Assembly: GCA_012719815.1 (NCBI GenBank)
Contig: JAAXZP010000073.1
Coordinates: 1-16,724, forward strand
Origin: Christensenellaceae bacterium
GTDB taxonomy: Bacteria; Bacillota; Clostridia; Christensenellales; SZUA-584
Reading direction: 5' to 3'
DNA length: 16,724 nt
The first letter of the stretch is position 1, and every line of letters starts with the position of its first letter. The position numbers and the translations under genes were made by a program. Shown in pieces: positions 14,593 through 16,724 of the stretch. Below the pieces are notes generated by a model, which saw only the letters and a program-made list of their open reading frames with translations, was not told the origin of the DNA and ran no database searches.

Positions 14593-15249
14593 ATGCGGCG
14601 CCGGCGTAAAATTTCCAAGCTGTGGATTGTCCTGCTGGTTGTGGGGGCCCTTGCTGCGGGCTATTTTGCGCTGGACAACGCCATCCGTCCCACGATACTC
14701 AGCCTTTCCGAGGCGCGCCTCAGGGCCATAGCCGTCAAAGCGATGAACGATGCCGTCCGGGAGACGGTGGGCAGCGATGTCGGCTATTTGGACCTCATCG
14801 ATATCGAGAAGGATGAGCATGGCAAAATCGTGCTGATATCCTCCAACGCGGTGAAAATGAACCAGCTCGCGGCATCCACCGCCATTGCCGCGCAGGACAA
14901 GATTTTAAACCTCGGGGACCAGGGCATCGACATTCCCATCGGCACCATACTGGGCGGACCGCTGCTGACGGGCCGCGGGCCGCAGGTCAACATCAAGTTC
15001 GAGCCGGTCGGTTCGGTTTCCACAGACTTCAAGACGGAGTTTCGGGATGCGGGCATCAACCAAACGCGCCACAAGGTTTATCTGGTGTTCGACGCGTCGG
15101 TCCGCATCCTCATCGGCAACGCGCCGCAGACGGTGGATATCTCCACGCAGGTGCTGATATCCGATACCATCATCATCGGCGAAGTGCCGCACAACTATTT
15201 CATGGGCACGCAAGACCAGCTTATGAACCTCCTGCCCAACGAAGAGTAA
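14593..15249 (+). CDS. yunB: Sporulation protein YunB, 218 aa
   Basis: Membrane-anchored protein of the YunB family, known in B. subtilis as a sigma-E-dependent sporulation gene of unclear biochemical role. A basic N-terminus (RRRRKISK) is followed by one hydrophobic helix (LWIVLLVVGALAAGYFAL), then a large domain outside the membrane. The family pattern is visible: NAIRPTILSLSEARLRAIAVKAMNDAV, the GIDIPIGTILGGPLLTGRGP block (about 110-129) and the region through ISTQVLISDTIIIGEVPHNYF. The ATG at 14593 has AAGGTG six bases upstream; the GTG within that Shine-Dalgarno is not used as start. It is divergent from the PBP gene, sharing a 163-base spacer. No clear sigma-E promoter could be named. 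Confidence 0.87.
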   Translation: MRRRRKISKLWIVLLVVGALAAGYFALDNAIRPTILSLSEARLRAIAVKAMNDAVRETVGSDVGYLDLIDIEKDEHGKIVLISSNAVKMNQLAASTAIAAQDKILNLGDQGIDIPIGTILGGPLLTGRGPQVNIKFEPVGSVSTDFKTEFRDAGINQTRHKVYLVFDASVRILIGNAPQTVDISTQVLISDTIIIGEVPHNYFMGTQDQLMNLLPNEE

Positions 15250-15269
15250 CAGATCTATGAACGAAATTA

Positions 15270-15299
15270 TTGAAACAGGCATTAGAATTATGTTATGAT
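15270..15299 (+). promoter_or_regulatory. Sigma-A-type promoter for yebC
   Basis: TTGAAA (15270-15275) and TATGAT (15294-15299) are separated by 18 bases, giving a good vegetative promoter about 30 bases before the yebC ATG. The gene can therefore be expressed independently of yunB. Confidence 0.65.
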
Positions 15300-15328
15300 A
15301 TGCGTCGAAAAAGCTGATGAGGTGACGT

Positions 15329-16069
15329 ATGTCCGGACATTCAAAATGGTCGACAATCAAGCGCAAAAAGGAGAAAACCGACTCCAAGCGCGGCCAGATA
15401 TTTACCAAAATCGGTCGCGAGCTGGCTGTGGCCGTGAAGGAAGGCGGGCCGGATCCGGAACACACCTCGCGTCTTCGTGATGCCATTGCAAAGGCCAAGG
15501 CCAACACCATGCCGCAGGAGACCATTATGCGCTCCATCAAGAAGGCGGCGGGCGAGTCGGGCAGCATCAACTATGAATCCGTCGTGTACGAAGGCTACGG
15601 CCCCGGCGGCGTAGCGGTCATCGTGGAGGCGCTGACGGATAACCGCAACCGCACCGCAAGTGAAGTGCGCCACTGCTTCGATAAAAACGGCGGCTCTCTG
15701 GGAGCGACGGGCTGTGTTTCCTGGATGTTTGAGCGCAAGGGCGTTATCGTAATCGAAAACACCGGAAACATCGACGAAGAGGAACTCATCATGACGGCGC
15801 TGGAAGCCGGTGCGGATGATGTGAACGACGCTGACGGCGATTTTGAGGTTACCACCACGCCCGCGGCGTTTTCCGAAGTCTACGATGCGCTGGAGAAAAG
15901 CGGCTATGCCATCGCAATGGCCGAAGTGCAGATGGTACCCTCCAATACGGTGGAAGTGACGGGGGAAGCGGAGCAGAGTTTCCTGAAGATGCTGGACATG
16001 CTTGATGATAGTGATGATGTTCAGAATATATACCACAACGCCGAGCTGCAGGACGACGACAAAGAATAA
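15329..16069 (+). CDS. yebC: YebC/TACO1-family protein, 246 aa
   Basis: Conserved cytoplasmic protein described as a transcriptional regulator (PmpR in Pseudomonas) and, for TACO1 and recent bacterial work, as a translation factor acting on difficult peptide stretches. The start MSGHSKWSTIKRKKEKTDSK, the segment RLRDAIAKAKANTMPQETI and the block YEGYGPGGVAVIVEALTDN are diagnostic. Domain 1 is a three-helix bundle (about 1-75); domains 2 and 3 follow, ending in an acidic tail (DDDKE). Length is standard. GAGGTG a few bases upstream defines the ATG. In many bacteria yebC lies beside ruvABC; here it sits among sporulation genes. An intrinsic terminator follows directly. Confidence 0.97.
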   Translation: MSGHSKWSTIKRKKEKTDSKRGQIFTKIGRELAVAVKEGGPDPEHTSRLRDAIAKAKANTMPQETIMRSIKKAAGESGSINYESVVYEGYGPGGVAVIVEALTDNRNRTASEVRHCFDKNGGSLGATGCVSWMFERKGVIVIENTGNIDEEELIMTALEAGADDVNDADGDFEVTTTPAAFSEVYDALEKSGYAIAMAEVQMVPSNTVEVTGEAEQSFLKMLDMLDDSDDVQNIYHNAELQDDDKE

Positions 16070-16086
16070 CGCAGCGGCAAATGCAG

Positions 16087-16122
16087 AAAATACCCTTGAG
16101 CATTAAGCGGGGGTATTTTTTT
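16087..16122 (+). terminator. Intrinsic terminator after yebC, overlapping the next start
   Basis: AAAATACCC (16087-16095) pairs with GGGTATTTT (16111-16119), followed by a run of seven T (16116-16122). The 3' arm includes the GGGGG that is the only Shine-Dalgarno-like sequence for the next gene, and the T-run contains the first base pair of its TTG start. Confidence 0.75.
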
Positions 16123-16699
16123 GTTGAACAAATCGACCAAGAGGCTGTTATTTCTGTTTATATCATTAATCGTGATGCTGCTCTCCGGTATTGCCGGATA
16201 CCTGCTGGCGCAGAGCGAGCCGCCTCTCGTGGCGAACGAGCCGACGGATGACATTGCGGCGGAGGCGGACAATACCCGCCTGTCGGCGAATGCCGTCATC
16301 ACCTGGGTGTACGATTACGAGATGTGTCGCCACAAATTGACTGAGACCACTGAGGCAGCCGAGCTTGCCGGCCTGACATTTACCGAACTGCGGCAAAAAT
16401 ACCCCAGGGCGCGCATCGCTGCGTTCGGGCCCGGCGACGCGACGCTGGAGCTGTCGTTTGCCTGCTACTGCCCGGACCATTTCATACTCAAAAAGGAAGG
16501 GGATGTTTTGGCGCTTTACCGTACGCTGGCGGGTACCGACAGGCAGGACAAGATACGGGAATACCCAATCGATGCGGGCAGCCTGACAGCGGAAGAAATC
16601 GAAGAACTTATGGTTGGGCGCGTGTTCGCAGACAGGATGGACGCGGCGATTTATGTCGAAAAACTGCGAAACCGTGAGGCAATGGGTCTTGACGAATAG
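16121..16699 (+). CDS. Membrane-anchored protein with a BofC C-terminal-like domain, 192 aa
   Basis: Probably a sporulation or spore-envelope protein. One N-terminal hydrophobic segment (LLFLFISLIVMLLSGIAGYLLA, about 9-30) would anchor it, with the rest outside the cytoplasm. Residues 58-100 (VITWVYDYEMCRHKLTETT, then ELRQKYP) and 115-182 (CYCPDHFILKKEGDVLALYR, then GSLTAEEIEELMVGRVFADRMDAAIYVEKL) resemble the pattern of clostridial proteins with the BofC C-terminal domain (CPxHYxLKxKxGxIAVY, then a final helical acidic segment). BofC of B. subtilis modulates signalling from forespore to mother cell for pro-sigma-K processing; whether this shorter protein does so is unknown. Two adjacent TTG codons (16121, 16124) are the only early starts, which is unusual. 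Cysteines at 69, 115 and 117 are notable. Confidence 0.65.
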   Translation: MLNKSTKRLLFLFISLIVMLLSGIAGYLLAQSEPPLVANEPTDDIAAEADNTRLSANAVITWVYDYEMCRHKLTETTEAAELAGLTFTELRQKYPRARIAAFGPGDATLELSFACYCPDHFILKKEGDVLALYRTLAGTDRQDKIREYPIDAGSLTAEEIEELMVGRVFADRMDAAIYVEKLRNREAMGLDE

Positions 16700-16724
16700 T
16701 GTGCCCGGCGATATAGTATTAGTA

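Noticed and set aside
14430..14618. Longer N-terminus for the intact PBP
   Set aside because: The stretch contains the TGCTATAAT promoter and its translation is an Arg/Ile-rich low-quality sequence without a ribosome site.
1..16724. tRNA, rRNA, CRISPR array, insertion sequence or attachment site
   Set aside because: None was seen: no repeat-spacer pattern, no transposase or integrase motif, and no cloverleaf-like sequence in the gaps.

Overview
The window looks like chromosome from an endospore-forming member of the Clostridia (Bacillota). The evidence is a complete spoIIAA-spoIIAB-sigF cassette followed on the same strand by a spoVA operon (AA, AB, AC, AD, AE), plus yunB, a BofC-C-terminal-like protein and two class A penicillin-binding proteins (PBPs). 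Genus cannot be fixed from sequence alone. By eye, base composition changes along the window: bases 1-1316 are AT-rich, 1317-3949 intermediate, and everything from about 4130 is GC-rich with dense gene packing.

Layout. (1) 143-983, minus strand: a two-gene unit not recognised as a known system. A 59-residue protein with an EF-hand-type loop and a C-terminal membrane segment overlaps by ATGA the start of a protein combining a winged-helix-like N-terminus with a PD-(D/E)XK nuclease-like C-terminus. It has its own sigma-A-type promoter. (2) 984-1316: AT-rich spacer with a 14-bp tandem duplication. (3) 1317-3949, plus strand: an iron-type alcohol dehydrogenase and a class-3-like aldehyde dehydrogenase, translationally coupled. 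(4) 4133-8951, minus strand: spoIIAA, spoIIAB, sigF, a terminator, then a forespore-type operon with spoVAA, AB, AC, AD, AE and two extra small genes I do not recognise (43 and 35 residues). A near-consensus sigma-H promoter and an exact Spo0A box precede spoIIAA. (5) 9075-11439, plus strand: a class A PBP gene broken by a frameshift and a late in-frame stop. (6) 11436-14429, minus strand: an intact, long class A PBP meeting the broken one tail to tail. (7) 14593-16699, plus strand: yunB, a YebC/TACO1-family gene, and a membrane-anchored BofC-like protein whose start codon lies in the yebC terminator's U-tract.

How the genes work together. SpoIIAA, SpoIIAB and SigF form the partner-switching module that activates forespore transcription. 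The SpoVA proteins form the channel that moves dipicolinic acid into the spore and releases it at germination. The PBPs make peptidoglycan, YunB and BofC-like proteins belong to sporulation, and YebC acts in translation or regulation. The best candidates for something undescribed are the EF-hand/nuclease pair and the two small proteins embedded in the spoVA operon. The doubly damaged PBP is the clearest anomaly.
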